Positions 1 through 5,812 of a stretch of DNA of 5,812 bases are shown here, one piece after another. Below the pieces are notes generated by a model that worked only from the letters and a program-made list of their open reading frames with translations, was not told the DNA's origin and did no database searches. The position numbers and the translations under genes are program-made. The DNA lies in NCBI GenBank assembly GCA_023146675.1, contig JAGLBQ010000012.1, positions 1 through 5,812 on the forward strand. Reading direction: 5' to 3'. The number at the start of each line of letters is the position of its first letter. The stretch's first letter is position 1. This stretch comes from Cocleimonas sp. (GTDB lineage: Bacteria; Pseudomonadota; Gammaproteobacteria; Thiotrichales; Thiotrichaceae).

Positions 1-534
1 ATTGAATTTCTGAATCTCTACACGGTCTTTTGTAGCGCAAGCATTTCCAGGGCAGAGCTGTGCTTTTTGTTTATGAAAAAGATTATAAACGATACACGCC
101 AAGCAAATTCCAAAAGCGGCTTCAAAAAATAAGAGAGCCAAACAAATAATACACACTAGCAAATTGACAGGACCAATAACATTATTGATTACAATCAGGT
201 AAAACATAATAACGGCCAAAATCAGACCAATTAGCCAAGCAAAGCGTTTTTGCGGCGCACCGACATATTCAACCTCTTGATGACGCACAAAAAAACGTGA
301 AATAACCAGCAAGGGCGCATATTTAGGGTTAATAAGCACTCTTATACTGAATTCAACCAGAAAAACGACAACAAAAATTTTAGTGATAGTAAAATCACCG
401 ATTAACCATGAATTAAGAAATGCAATCATTGCAAACAGAAAGAGGATGCCCGCACTTGCTCTGACTTCTCGCTCATTGAGAACTTTCATATCATAGCCTG
501 CGACCTTTTCGCCAAATGAGAAAATATTATTCAT
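1..534 (-). CDS. DUF4395 family integral membrane protein (3' end beyond window)
   Basis: Open frame of 178 codons from ATG (532-534) to the left edge with no stop, so the C-terminus is missing. The protein is hydrophobic, with likely membrane segments near residues 27-45, 50-68, 99-117 and 122-148. Family-like motifs are NEREVR (20-25), NPKYAP (69-74), YVGAPQKRFAW (90-100) and FFEAAFGICLAC (136-147). These match DUF4395, a family of unknown function in bacterial membranes. Cysteines at 144 and 147 form a CxxC at the end of the last membrane segment, and a CPGNAC stretch follows at 161-166. Paired cysteines suggest thiol redox or metal contact, but that is inference. An AAGG ribosome site lies 6 nt before the ATG. 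It sits after the decayed transporter remnant and probably has its own promoter, so no link to the recO operon is implied. Confidence 0.82.
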   Translation of the reverse strand, partial: MNNIFSFGEKVAGYDMKVLNEREVRASAGILFLFAMIAFLNSWLIGDFTITKIFVVVFLVEFSIRVLINPKYAPLLVISRFFVRHQEVEYVGAPQKRFAWLIGLILAVIMFYLIVINNVIGPVNLLVCIICLALLFFEAAFGICLACIVYNLFHKQKAQLCPGNACATKDRVEIQKFN

Positions 535-647
535 TTTTAACCTTTTTTAGTGTGAATTAACTCTGGATATTAACCGTTCATGAAATTATTTATCAAAAAT
601 AATCCATTATAAACAGAAATTTTTCAAGCTAGCTATCCTCAAAATTA
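535..647. other. Intergenic gap between AEC remnant and DUF4395 gene
   Basis: AT-rich gap with no coding potential seen. It holds the possible promoter for the DUF4395 gene and an 8-bp palindrome AGCTAGCT at 627-634. No stem followed by a T-run was found on the minus strand, so there is no clear intrinsic terminator closing the recO transcript here. Read-through into the DUF4395 gene is possible. Confidence 0.6.
567..596 (-). promoter_or_regulatory. Possible sigma70 promoter for the DUF4395 gene
   Basis: Read on the minus strand, TTGATA (596-591, five of six matches to the -35 consensus) is followed after 18 nt by TAATAT (572-567, four of six matches to -10). Transcription would start about 25 nt before the ATG at 534, just upstream of the AAGG ribosome site. 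A second -10-like TATAAT lies at 610-605 without a well-spaced -35. The DNA is AT-rich, so chance matches are likely. Confidence 0.35.
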
Positions 648-1185
648 CTAATATCCTTGCGCAATAGCAAGAAATATTGGCAAGGTAACCCCTGCCACTA
701 ACGTCTGAAACGTTATAATCTGCGCCATTGTCCCTGCATCACCCCCCCATTTGCTTTGCCAATATAAAACCTGATGTTGCAGTGGGAACTGCTGCATATA
801 AAATAGCTATTTTTGCAATCTCTGTATTCACATCAAATAAAATGCAGGCTTCCCAAGTGATGGTTGGTAATAGTAATAACTTGGCTACGCTGGATAAACT
901 AATTGCCAGTTTATTGCGAAAAACACTACCAATCTGTAATCCAGCCCCTACTGCTAACAGCGCTAATGGCAACGCACTTTCTCCTAGAAAATTAGCGGTA
1001 TCCAACAGTGAGTGTGGTAATTTTATTCCTGATAAATTAACCATTATTCCCGCAGTGCAAGCAATAATTAGCGGATTCTTAACAATCCCTTTCCACCATA
1101 CCACTCGCTGCCCTGCTTGATTATCACCATAATGATTTAACACCAGCACACTGACAATATTATTAAAGCCTACGAAAGTTAAGTG
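648..1185 (-). pseudogene. AEC (auxin efflux carrier) family transporter remnant, 5'-truncated and frameshifted
   Basis: The minus-strand translation resembles the C-terminal half of AEC-family permeases, secondary carriers of small organic substrates in the inner membrane. Seen features are FNNIVSVLVL, NPLIIACTAGI, then LGESALPLALLAVGAGLQ, and AAVPTATSGFILAKQMGG near the end. Two defects are visible. First, the N-terminal part (roughly 100-130 residues in full-length relatives of about 300) is absent, because the frame runs straight back into the recO 3' end. The only upstream start-like codon is a TTG inside recO, with no ribosome site. Second, the frame stops at TGA (739-741) just after a seven-G run. 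Removing one G restores a family-like tail, GDAGTMAQIITFQT then LVAGVTLPIFLAIAQGY, ending at TAG (648-650). The right boundary is approximate. The substrate is unknown, and function is very unlikely. Confidence 0.85.
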
Positions 1186-1846
1186 GCTTGCCTGCAATAT
1201 AGCGAATCAAATGGTCTAGAAAACCTCGTAATTCTTGCCAATTTTCTTCTTGCATATGACTCAAGTCTCGTAGAGCAATGAGTAATGTACTCGAAATAAT
1301 AAAGCCATCATTGTCGCGAATATCTGGGGTGTTTTTTATAATCCCTTGCTGTGGAATATAGAGGTAAGAAAACGATGGGTTAACCGCTTCACCACGGGCA
1401 TCATCACGATATAAATGAATGTCATAACCTAGGGTTTGTAGTAAAAACAATTCAAAACGCATTAATGCTTGCGGCTTTGCTTCATTGCTTGCTATGCGAT
1501 GCAAGGTTTGTTTATACGCATTAAATAGCTCAGGCAGGGGAAAGTATTGCTGAGTTAAGCGCAGCACTAATTCATTGAGGTATAGACCTTGAAACAGCTC
1601 ACTGCTAGAAATATTATGCCGCCTTTGTTCGTCTGATTGCATCAATGTCACGACATCACCACGTCCGCGCCATTGCAGGTACAGATAGGTAAAAGGTTGC
1701 AGCATTCCTATTATTATTTTCCCACGCTTACTAGCAGAACGCGCTATACAGGGGATACACCCATAGTCTTGCGTGAAGATATCCAGCAGGCGACTATTCT
1801 CTCGGTAGGGGCGATTTCTAAGAATATAGGCGTAGGACTCTGGCAT
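1163..1846 (-). CDS. recO: DNA repair protein RecO
   Basis: RecO acts with RecF and RecR to load RecA onto SSB-coated single-stranded DNA during gap repair, and it anneals complementary strands. From the ATG at 1846 the protein has 227 residues, near the usual 230-245. Seen: an N-terminal OB-fold segment with RNRPYRENSRLLDIFT (10-25) and LQPFTYLYLQWRGRGDVVTL (49-68), the helical-domain motif GLYLNELVLRL (87-97), RFELFLLQTLGYDI (130-143) and the C-terminal GKPLNFRRL (219-227). The start is ambiguous. A GTG at 1897 is in frame, would add 17 residues and would overlap era by 26 nt. The ATG was chosen because it aligns with the start of E. coli RecO, but neither has a good ribosome site. The gap from era is 25 nt, so coupled expression is likely. 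The stop abuts the AEC remnant. Confidence 0.93.
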   Translation of the reverse strand: MPESYAYILRNRPYRENSRLLDIFTQDYGCIPCIARSASKRGKIIIGMLQPFTYLYLQWRGRGDVVTLMQSDEQRRHNISSSELFQGLYLNELVLRLTQQYFPLPELFNAYKQTLHRIASNEAKPQALMRFELFLLQTLGYDIHLYRDDARGEAVNPSFSYLYIPQQGIIKNTPDIRDNDGFIISSTLLIALRDLSHMQEENWQELRGFLDHLIRYIAGKPLNFRRL

Positions 1847-1871
1847 AGGTTTTGGAAGTGAATATTCTACT

Positions 1872-2798
1872 TTAACGCGTAATAATTCCCAAATCACCTA
1901 AATGCTTAGGATTGTTTTGCCAGTTTTCTTCTACTTTTACAAAGGTTTTTAAGACCACTTTTTTCTCTAGCAGCTCTTCCATAATAAAACGCGCCTTTGT
2001 CCCTACACGCTTGAGTGTTTGACCTTTTTTACCAATCACCATGCCTTTTTGACGTATTTTCCCCACCCAAATAGTGGCATCAATATCAACACGATGGGGG
2101 GTTTCTTCAAATTTTTCAATATGCACTGCGGTTGAGTAGGGAAGTTCTTGATGTAGCTGATCCATTAACTGTTCCCGCACGACTTCTGAGCAAATTGAAC
2201 GCAGGGTTTGGTCGGTAATACTATCTTCATCGTAAGCGTATTCGGAAACAGGCAAGATAGGTTGCAGTTTTGCTAACAACTCTTTGGTGTTAATACCTTT
2301 GGTGGCTGATATTGGAATTATTTCAGCGAAGTCACGTTTTTCTTTGACCGCTTCTATATAAGAAAATAAGCGCTCTTTTTCTACAATTCGATCTACTTTA
2401 TTAATTAATAAAAAGATAGGGCAAGACATTTGTTGCAGACGTTTTAGCACTAAATCATCTTCTGCGGTCCATTTTAGAGCTTCCACTAACATCACAACGG
2501 CATCGACGGAATCTAGCGCAGCAACAGCGGCAATATTAAGCGTTTTATTCATCAATGTTTTGGAATCATGATGAATACCAGGTGTATCCGTAAAAATAAC
2601 TTGATAATTATTTTGAGTAACAATGCCCCGCACATTAGTTCGCGTTGTTTGTGGTTTATTCACGATGGCGGAAATTCGATAGCCAACTAAATGATTTAAC
2701 AGGGTTGATTTACCAACATTTGGACGACCAACAATCGCAACATAACCACAGTGGGTGTCTATCTGGGCAGAATTATTGTCTGACATTTCCATATCCAT
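1872..2798 (-). CDS. era: GTPase Era
   Basis: Era is an essential GTPase that binds the 3' end of 16S rRNA and helps mature the 30S subunit at the inner face of the membrane. The 308-residue protein shows every GTPase box: G1 GRPNVGKS (24-31), G2 region QTTRTNVRG (50-58), G3 DTPG (71-74), G4 NKVD (133-136) and G5 SATKG (164-168). A C-terminal type II KH domain has the RNA-binding core VIGKKGQTLKRVGTKAR (254-270, GKKG loop). Length fits the family (about 300). The ATG follows the rnc stop with no gap, and AAGGAG lies 9 nt upstream inside the end of rnc, which favours this start over the ATG codons at residues 3 and 5. This spacing implies translational coupling with RNase III, its usual partner in rRNA maturation. 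Intact. Confidence 0.97.
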   Translation of the reverse strand: MDMEMSDNNSAQIDTHCGYVAIVGRPNVGKSTLLNHLVGYRISAIVNKPQTTRTNVRGIVTQNNYQVIFTDTPGIHHDSKTLMNKTLNIAAVAALDSVDAVVMLVEALKWTAEDDLVLKRLQQMSCPIFLLINKVDRIVEKERLFSYIEAVKEKRDFAEIIPISATKGINTKELLAKLQPILPVSEYAYDEDSITDQTLRSICSEVVREQLMDQLHQELPYSTAVHIEKFEETPHRVDIDATIWVGKIRQKGMVIGKKGQTLKRVGTKARFIMEELLEKKVVLKTFVKVEENWQNNPKHLGDLGIITR

Positions 2799-3473
2799 TT
2801 ATTTAATCTCCTTTTTTACTTGCTCAAATGCAGAAAGAGCGGCTTTTTGTTCTGCCTTACGACGGCTGGTTGATATGCCCTGCGTGCGTATATTGAGACC
2901 TTCTATAAAACACTCTGCGGTAAACAGTTGTCGATGCGCATGACCTTTGGTCGAGATGAGTTTGTATTGAGGAATACTGTAGTCACGTGCTTGTAGCCGT
3001 TCTTGTAAGCGACTTTTAGGGTCTTTTAAGGCATCTTCAGTAGGTAGTTTTTGTAGACGCTCATCAAAAAGAGTGAGTACAAATGTCTTCGCTTCATCCA
3101 TTCCTTGTTGCAAAAACACGCTAGCAATAATCGCTTCTAACGCATCAGAGAGAATAGATTTACGTCTAAAGCCACCGCTTTTTAACTCACCACTTCCTAA
3201 GTATAAATAATCACCTAGTGAAATTTCTATTGCAATCTGAGCCAAGGTATCTTCATTAACCAATGAGGCACGCAAACGGCTAAGATAACCTTCGGATGCC
3301 TTAGGCATATGCGCATATAACGCTTCAGTGATAATAACGCCTAAAACACTATCCCCAAGAAACTCCATACGTTCATTATGCTTAGCACTGGCGCTACGAT
3401 GCGTTAATGCTTGTTTAAAACTGTCTGTTTTTTGTAGTGAAGCAGGTAATATTTTTTCAAGTTTAGGTAACAC
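2799..3473 (-). CDS. rnc: Ribonuclease III
   Basis: RNase III cleaves double-stranded RNA, separating rRNA precursors and processing structured mRNAs. The 224-residue protein (E. coli 226) has the signature NERMEFLGDSVL (33-44). Acidic residues matching the E. coli metal-binding and catalytic set are E34, E37, D41, E61, D110 and E113. The second acidic pair sits in SDALEAIIASVF (109-120). A C-terminal double-stranded RNA-binding domain spans about 151-222 and ends in the typical RRKAEQKAA segment. The start is GTG (3471-3473): an in-frame TAG lies one codon upstream, and AGGAAGG lies 9 nt before it. A 236-nt leader with inverted repeats separates it from the DUF4845 gene, while era follows directly. 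In E. coli, RNase III cleaves its own leader to limit expression; similar control here is inference. Confidence 0.97.
   Translation of the reverse strand: MLPKLEKILPASLQKTDSFKQALTHRSASAKHNERMEFLGDSVLGVIITEALYAHMPKASEGYLSRLRASLVNEDTLAQIAIEISLGDYLYLGSGELKSGGFRRKSILSDALEAIIASVFLQQGMDEAKTFVLTLFDERLQKLPTEDALKDPKSRLQERLQARDYSIPQYKLISTKGHAHRQLFTAECFIEGLNIRTQGISTSRRKAEQKAALSAFEQVKKEIK
2808..2813 (-). promoter_or_regulatory. Ribosome binding site of era, inside the rnc 3' end
   Basis: AAGGAG on the minus strand lies within the last rnc codons, 9 nt before the era ATG. It fixes the first of three closely spaced in-frame ATG codons as the era start and supports coupling of the two genes. Confidence 0.75.
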
Positions 3474-3482
3474 GTGCTAAGA

Positions 3483-3489
3483 CCTTCCT
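3483..3489 (-). promoter_or_regulatory. Ribosome binding site of rnc (GTG start)
   Basis: AGGAAGG on the minus strand lies 9 nt before the GTG start. With the in-frame TAG just upstream, it settles the non-ATG start. Most of the site falls in the 7-nt loop of a weak 5-bp stem (AAGAC/GTCTT, 3479-3495), which could affect ribosome access but may be chance. Confidence 0.7.
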
Positions 3490-3507
3490 AGTCTTTAAAG
3501 TATACTG

Positions 3508-3513
3508 ATTATA
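3508..3513 (-). promoter_or_regulatory. Possible -10 box of an rnc promoter
   Basis: A perfect TATAAT on the minus strand lies within an AT-rich stretch 35 nt upstream of the rnc GTG. Transcription starting near 3501 would leave a short leader containing the ribosome site. No good -35 hexamer is visible at 16-18 nt, and ATTATAAT is palindromic, so the box reads on both strands. Treat as a weak candidate. Confidence 0.3.
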
Positions 3514-3651
3514 ATATACGACCCTACTATAGGCACTGAGAATAAAGAAAAAAATACACGGTTATCATAAAAAATAGGGATATTGCAAAAACCTAAAGTA
3601 CAAGAGGACAGCTCATCTTTGCAATTTTTTATCATTTGCTTAGACAATGCT

Positions 3652-3682
3652 GTAAGTCGGCAGACAATATCAACCGACTTAC
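3652..3682 (-). repeat. Inverted repeat with 9-bp stem and 13-nt loop upstream of rnc
   Basis: GTAAGTCGG (3652-3660) and CCGACTTAC (3674-3682) are perfectly complementary and separated by 13 nt. In RNA reading from the DUF4845 gene into rnc this would form a stable hairpin. No T-run follows on the minus strand, so it is not a standard intrinsic terminator. A processing site, attenuator or protein-binding site is possible. The heptamer AGACAAT occurs at 3642-3648 and 3662-3668, 20 bp apart and interleaved with this repeat. Confidence 0.7.
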
Positions 3683-3691
3683 TCAGGCAAA

Positions 3692-3705
3692 CCGATACGT
3701 ATCGG
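3692..3705. repeat. Perfect 14-bp palindrome CCGATACGTATCGG
   Basis: This self-complementary 14-mer lies just past the DUF4845 stop codon (3710-3712). As RNA it could fold as a 5-bp stem (CCGAT/ATCGG) with an ACGT loop followed by UUU, a weak terminator-like shape. As DNA the symmetry also suits a dimeric protein. It lies 9 bp from the neighbouring inverted repeat. Confidence 0.7.
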
Positions 3706-3709
3706 ATTA

Positions 3710-4111
3710 CTAACTTTTCTCACCAAGTATCACTGAGTATTCAAAATCTACTAGATAAGATAAATTACCCAGCCAGTGTTTACGCACTTCATAATGAGCA
3801 GTCAAACGCTTTCCATTACCTTTGCGTAGCTGAGAAACCTTAAAAATCTTTTGTTCTGCCATTGCTTTTTCAAGTGTGTACATGCCATTAATATTGATAT
3901 ATTTATTAACCTGCGCATAGACATAACGCTTATTTTTATCTTTAATTCCTGGTTCTGCTGCAATACTGTCCATCATTGAACGCACTGAGTTGTACTCTAA
4001 ATAACTAGGTCCAACTTTTATTACAGCACTGAAAATGAGAATCCCGATAGCAGCAACGATCATCCAACTGATAAATGTTGCGCCTTTTTGTTTGCTTTTA
4101 TTAATTTTCAT
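3710..4111 (-). CDS. DUF4845 family single-pass membrane protein
   Basis: The 133-residue protein begins with a basic segment (KINKSKQKG) and the motif GATFISWMIVAAIGILIFSAVIKVGPSYLEY (10-40, split here: one membrane span at about 13-31), resembling a pilin-like N-terminus. The remainder looks extracytoplasmic, with conserved-looking INGMYTLEKA and a C-terminal YEVRKHWLGNLSYLVDFEYSV pattern. Sequence and position between lepB and rnc fit DUF4845, whose function is not established. Placement next to signal peptidase I is common in gammaproteobacteria and could hint at an envelope role, which is only inference. The ATG at 4109-4111 has no evident Shine-Dalgarno site, so expression may be low or depend on upstream translation. 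Length matches the family. Confidence 0.85.
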   Translation of the reverse strand: MKINKSKQKGATFISWMIVAAIGILIFSAVIKVGPSYLEYNSVRSMMDSIAAEPGIKDKNKRYVYAQVNKYININGMYTLEKAMAEQKIFKVSQLRKGNGKRLTAHYEVRKHWLGNLSYLVDFEYSVILGEKS

Positions 4112-4150
4112 TTTATTTTAATTATTTACCCAAGTTTTTGCCACCAGGAT

Positions 4151-4166
4151 GATGACGCTCGTCATC
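4151..4166. repeat. Small hairpin in the lepB–DUF4845 gap
   Basis: GATGAC (4151-4156) and GTCATC (4161-4166) form a perfect 6-bp stem around a 4-nt loop. It lies 27 nt past the lepB stop. No T-run follows on the minus strand, so it is not a clear terminator. It could protect the lepB mRNA 3' end or be a processing site; chance is also possible. Confidence 0.5.
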
Positions 4167-4192
4167 CATACTAGCAAAAACCAGATGAAGGG

Positions 4193-4984
4193 TTACTTAA
4201 TCGTAGTACCAATGCGTGATCCATTAAAGCCATCGCCATTTTTCTGCCAGTTCCAATGCATCCAGATAAAGACGGCTTTACCGACTATATTTTCCTCAGG
4301 AACAAAACCCCATACCCGACTATCACTACTGTTATCACGATTATCCCCCATAACAAAATAGCTATTATCAGGCACTACAACATTTGTTGCTTGGGTACTA
4401 CCAAGGAATATCTGCATCGCATGATCAACATCACCCGCTTCAGTTGGTAACTTTTCATTCATAATTCGAGCGGCAGCTTTTCCATAGGGTGTGTCGATCT
4501 GCAAATCTTTAGCATCGGAATAATCTACTTTTTTATCATTGATTATCAACTGCTTATCTTTAGTCCAGCTAATACGATCTCCAGGCAAACCAATAACGCG
4601 CTTTATGTAATTGATTGAGGGGTCACGCGGATAACGGAATACCATCACATCACCACGCTTAGGTTTTCCCACATCCATTATCTTTTTATGTACAACAGGT
4701 AAGCGCACACCATAAGCATATTTTTGCACCAGAATAAAATCACCAACTTCCAATGTTGGTATCATTGATCCAGAGGGAATGCGAAATGGCTCTGCTACAA
4801 ATGAGCGCAATAGGATGACAATGAGCAACACAGGGAAAAAGGAGCGCGCATAGTCAAGCAGAATAGGTGGATTGTCCGAGGTACGCATTGCTTTAGAAGC
4901 AAATAGACGATAAAGCAATACAATTAAACCTGACAGTGCGGTTATTGTCACTAGCCAGAATTCTAAACCAAAATTAATTTCCAA
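4193..4984 (-). CDS. lepB: Signal peptidase I
   Basis: LepB removes signal peptides from proteins exported by Sec or Tat, acting at the outer face of the inner membrane. The 263-residue protein (E. coli 324) has two membrane segments, about 8-28 and 47-62. The S26 family boxes are present: PSGSMIPTL (70-78) with catalytic S73, then RGDVMVFRYP (110-119), then YIKRVIGLPGD (126-136) with catalytic lysine K128, and GDNRDNSSDSR (213-223). The Ser/Lys dyad is intact, so it should be active. The start is TTG (4982-4984): an in-frame TGA lies two codons upstream, the next Met codon (33) would lose the first membrane span, and AAGGAAG lies 6 nt before the TTG. It follows lepA by 11 nt, the classic lepA-lepB pair. 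The shorter length lies mainly in loops of the periplasmic domain (inference). Confidence 0.97.
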   Translation of the reverse strand: MEINFGLEFWLVTITALSGLIVLLYRLFASKAMRTSDNPPILLDYARSFFPVLLIVILLRSFVAEPFRIPSGSMIPTLEVGDFILVQKYAYGVRLPVVHKKIMDVGKPKRGDVMVFRYPRDPSINYIKRVIGLPGDRISWTKDKQLIINDKKVDYSDAKDLQIDTPYGKAAARIMNEKLPTEAGDVDHAMQIFLGSTQATNVVVPDNSYFVMGDNRDNSSDSRVWGFVPEENIVGKAVFIWMHWNWQKNGDGFNGSRIGTTIK

Positions 4985-4990
4985 TTTTCA

Positions 4991-4997
4991 CTTCCTT
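4991..4997 (-). promoter_or_regulatory. Ribosome binding site of lepB (TTG start)
   Basis: AAGGAAG overlaps the lepA stop codon and lies 6 nt before the lepB TTG. It supports the TTG start and points to translational coupling with lepA. Confidence 0.75.
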
Positions 4998-5812
4998 ATT
5001 TATCTGTTCTTAATACAGCTAAAAATGCTTCTTGTGGAATTTCTACATTTCCCACTTGTTTCATGCGTTTTTTTCCAGCTTTTTGTTTTTCTAACAACTT
5101 ACGTTTACGCGACACATCGCCACCATAACATTTAGCCGTTACATTTTTGCGCAATGCTTTCACATTCGAGCGCGCTATTATATTGCCGCCAATAGCGGCT
5201 TGAATAGCCACATCAAACATTTGTCGCTGGATAATTTCTCGCATACGATCAACCAGTTCACGCCCACGATTTTGCGCAAAATCTTTATGCACAATAATGG
5301 AGAGCGCATCCACTTTATCGCCATTAATTAGTATATCAACCTTTACGAGTGGCGCAGGATCAAAACGGTCTAACTCATAATCAAAGGAGGCGTAACCTCG
5401 GCTAACTGACTTTAAACGATCAAAGAAATCCAGTACCACTTCACTCAAGGGTAAATCATATTGCAAGGTAACTTGATTACCTAAATAGCGCATATCTTTT
5501 TGTACACCGCGCTTTTCAACACACAGTGAAATAACATTACCCACATATTCCTGCGGCATCATAATGGTGCCACGAATAATTGGCTCACGGATTTCCTCTA
5601 TTTTATTTATCACGGGAAGTTGTGATGGATTGTGGATATTAATCACTTCGCCATCTGTCTGCTCAACTTCATACACCACGGTTGGCGCAGTTGTAATCAA
5701 ATCTAGATTATATTCGCGTTCCAAGCGCTCCTGAATGATTTCCATGTGCAACATACCAAGGAAACCACAACGGAAACCAAAGCCCAACGCTTGTGAAGTC
5801 TCAGGCTCATAA
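4996..5812 (-). CDS. lepA: Elongation factor 4 (LepA), C-terminal part
   Basis: The gene enters from the right edge; 271 codons and the TAA stop (4996-4998) are present, against about 600 residues in the full protein. LepA is a ribosome-binding GTPase related to EF-G, which can back-translocate ribosomes and affects initiation or 30S assembly. The GTPase domain lies outside the window. Seen in the fragment: LGFGFRCGFLGMLHMEIIQE (9-28) and TTAPTVVYEV (40-49) from the middle domains, LCVEKRGVQ (96-104), EVVLDFFDRLKSVSRGYASFDY (124-145, EF-G C-terminal-like domain), and the LepA-specific C-terminal domain with AKCYGGDVSRKRKLLEKQK (226-244) and GKKRMKQVGNVEIPQEAF (246-263). The frame runs open to the edge; the in-window TTG near 5787 is an ordinary Leu codon, not a start. 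It forms the head of the operon with lepB. Confidence 0.97.
   Translation of the reverse strand, partial: YEPETSQALGFGFRCGFLGMLHMEIIQERLEREYNLDLITTAPTVVYEVEQTDGEVINIHNPSQLPVINKIEEIREPIIRGTIMMPQEYVGNVISLCVEKRGVQKDMRYLGNQVTLQYDLPLSEVVLDFFDRLKSVSRGYASFDYELDRFDPAPLVKVDILINGDKVDALSIIVHKDFAQNRGRELVDRMREIIQRQMFDVAIQAAIGGNIIARSNVKALRKNVTAKCYGGDVSRKRKLLEKQKAGKKRMKQVGNVEIPQEAFLAVLRTDK

Noticed and set aside
627..634. AGCTAGCT palindrome considered as a terminator after the AEC remnant
   Set aside because: The stem is too short, no loop is possible without breaking it, and no T-run directly follows on the minus strand.
728..1120. Plus-strand 130-codon open frame opposite the AEC remnant
   Set aside because: It is antisense to sequence with clear AEC-family similarity on the minus strand, and its own translation lacks domain features.
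648..1197. AEC frame as a functional short transporter starting at TTG 1197
   Set aside because: The first codons would be recO sequence in another frame, no ribosome site is present, the N-terminal half of the fold is missing, and a frameshift removes the C-terminus.
3495..3635. Minus-strand 46-residue open frame starting ATG in the rnc leader
   Set aside because: It has no Shine-Dalgarno site, no recognisable similarity, and runs through the possible -10 region. In AT-rich DNA an open frame of this length is not significant.
3583..3843. Plus-strand 86-codon open frame between and across the DUF4845 gene and the rnc leader
   Set aside because: It begins with TTG without a well-spaced ribosome site, half of it is antisense to the DUF4845 gene, it crosses both inverted repeats, and the translation resembles no family I know.
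4149..4450. Plus-strand open frames opposite the lepB 3' end
   Set aside because: They are antisense shadows of lepB, which carries intact S26 peptidase motifs. Their translations are low-complexity and unrecognised.

Overview
The window is chromosomal DNA from a gammaproteobacterium with a fairly AT-rich genome (GC clearly below 50%). All recognisable genes lie on the minus strand. Protein motifs and the gene order lepA–lepB–(DUF4845)–rnc–era–recO, a block typical of gammaproteobacteria and some betaproteobacteria, support this. I cannot name a genus. No tRNA, rRNA, CRISPR array, insertion sequence or phage gene was recognised.

Layout in transcription order (right to left). The 3' part of lepA (elongation factor 4) enters at the right edge. 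After 11 nt comes lepB (signal peptidase I, TTG start). After 81 nt containing a small hairpin comes a short single-pass membrane protein of the DUF4845 family. A 236-nt gap follows, with two inverted repeats, a perfect 14-bp palindrome and a possible -10 box. Then come rnc (RNase III, GTG start), era (its ATG directly follows the rnc stop) and recO. Directly after recO, where many relatives carry pdxJ, lies the C-terminal part of an AEC-family transporter gene. It has no N-terminal half and has a frameshift in a run of seven G, so it is called a pseudogene. A short gap with a possible promoter then leads into a DUF4395 membrane-protein gene that runs off the left edge.

Function. The lepA–recO block joins translation (LepA), protein export (LepB), RNA processing (RNase III), 30S ribosome maturation (Era) and recombinational repair (RecO). 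Tight spacing of lepA/lepB and rnc/era/recO suggests co-transcription. The structured rnc leader could process read-through RNA or support separate rnc expression. The DUF4395 gene appears to be a separate unit.

The core operon is ordinary. The points worth a second look are the recO/AEC junction with its decayed transporter, the G-tract frameshift, and the structured DNA between the DUF4845 gene and rnc. I found no evidence of a new multi-gene system.
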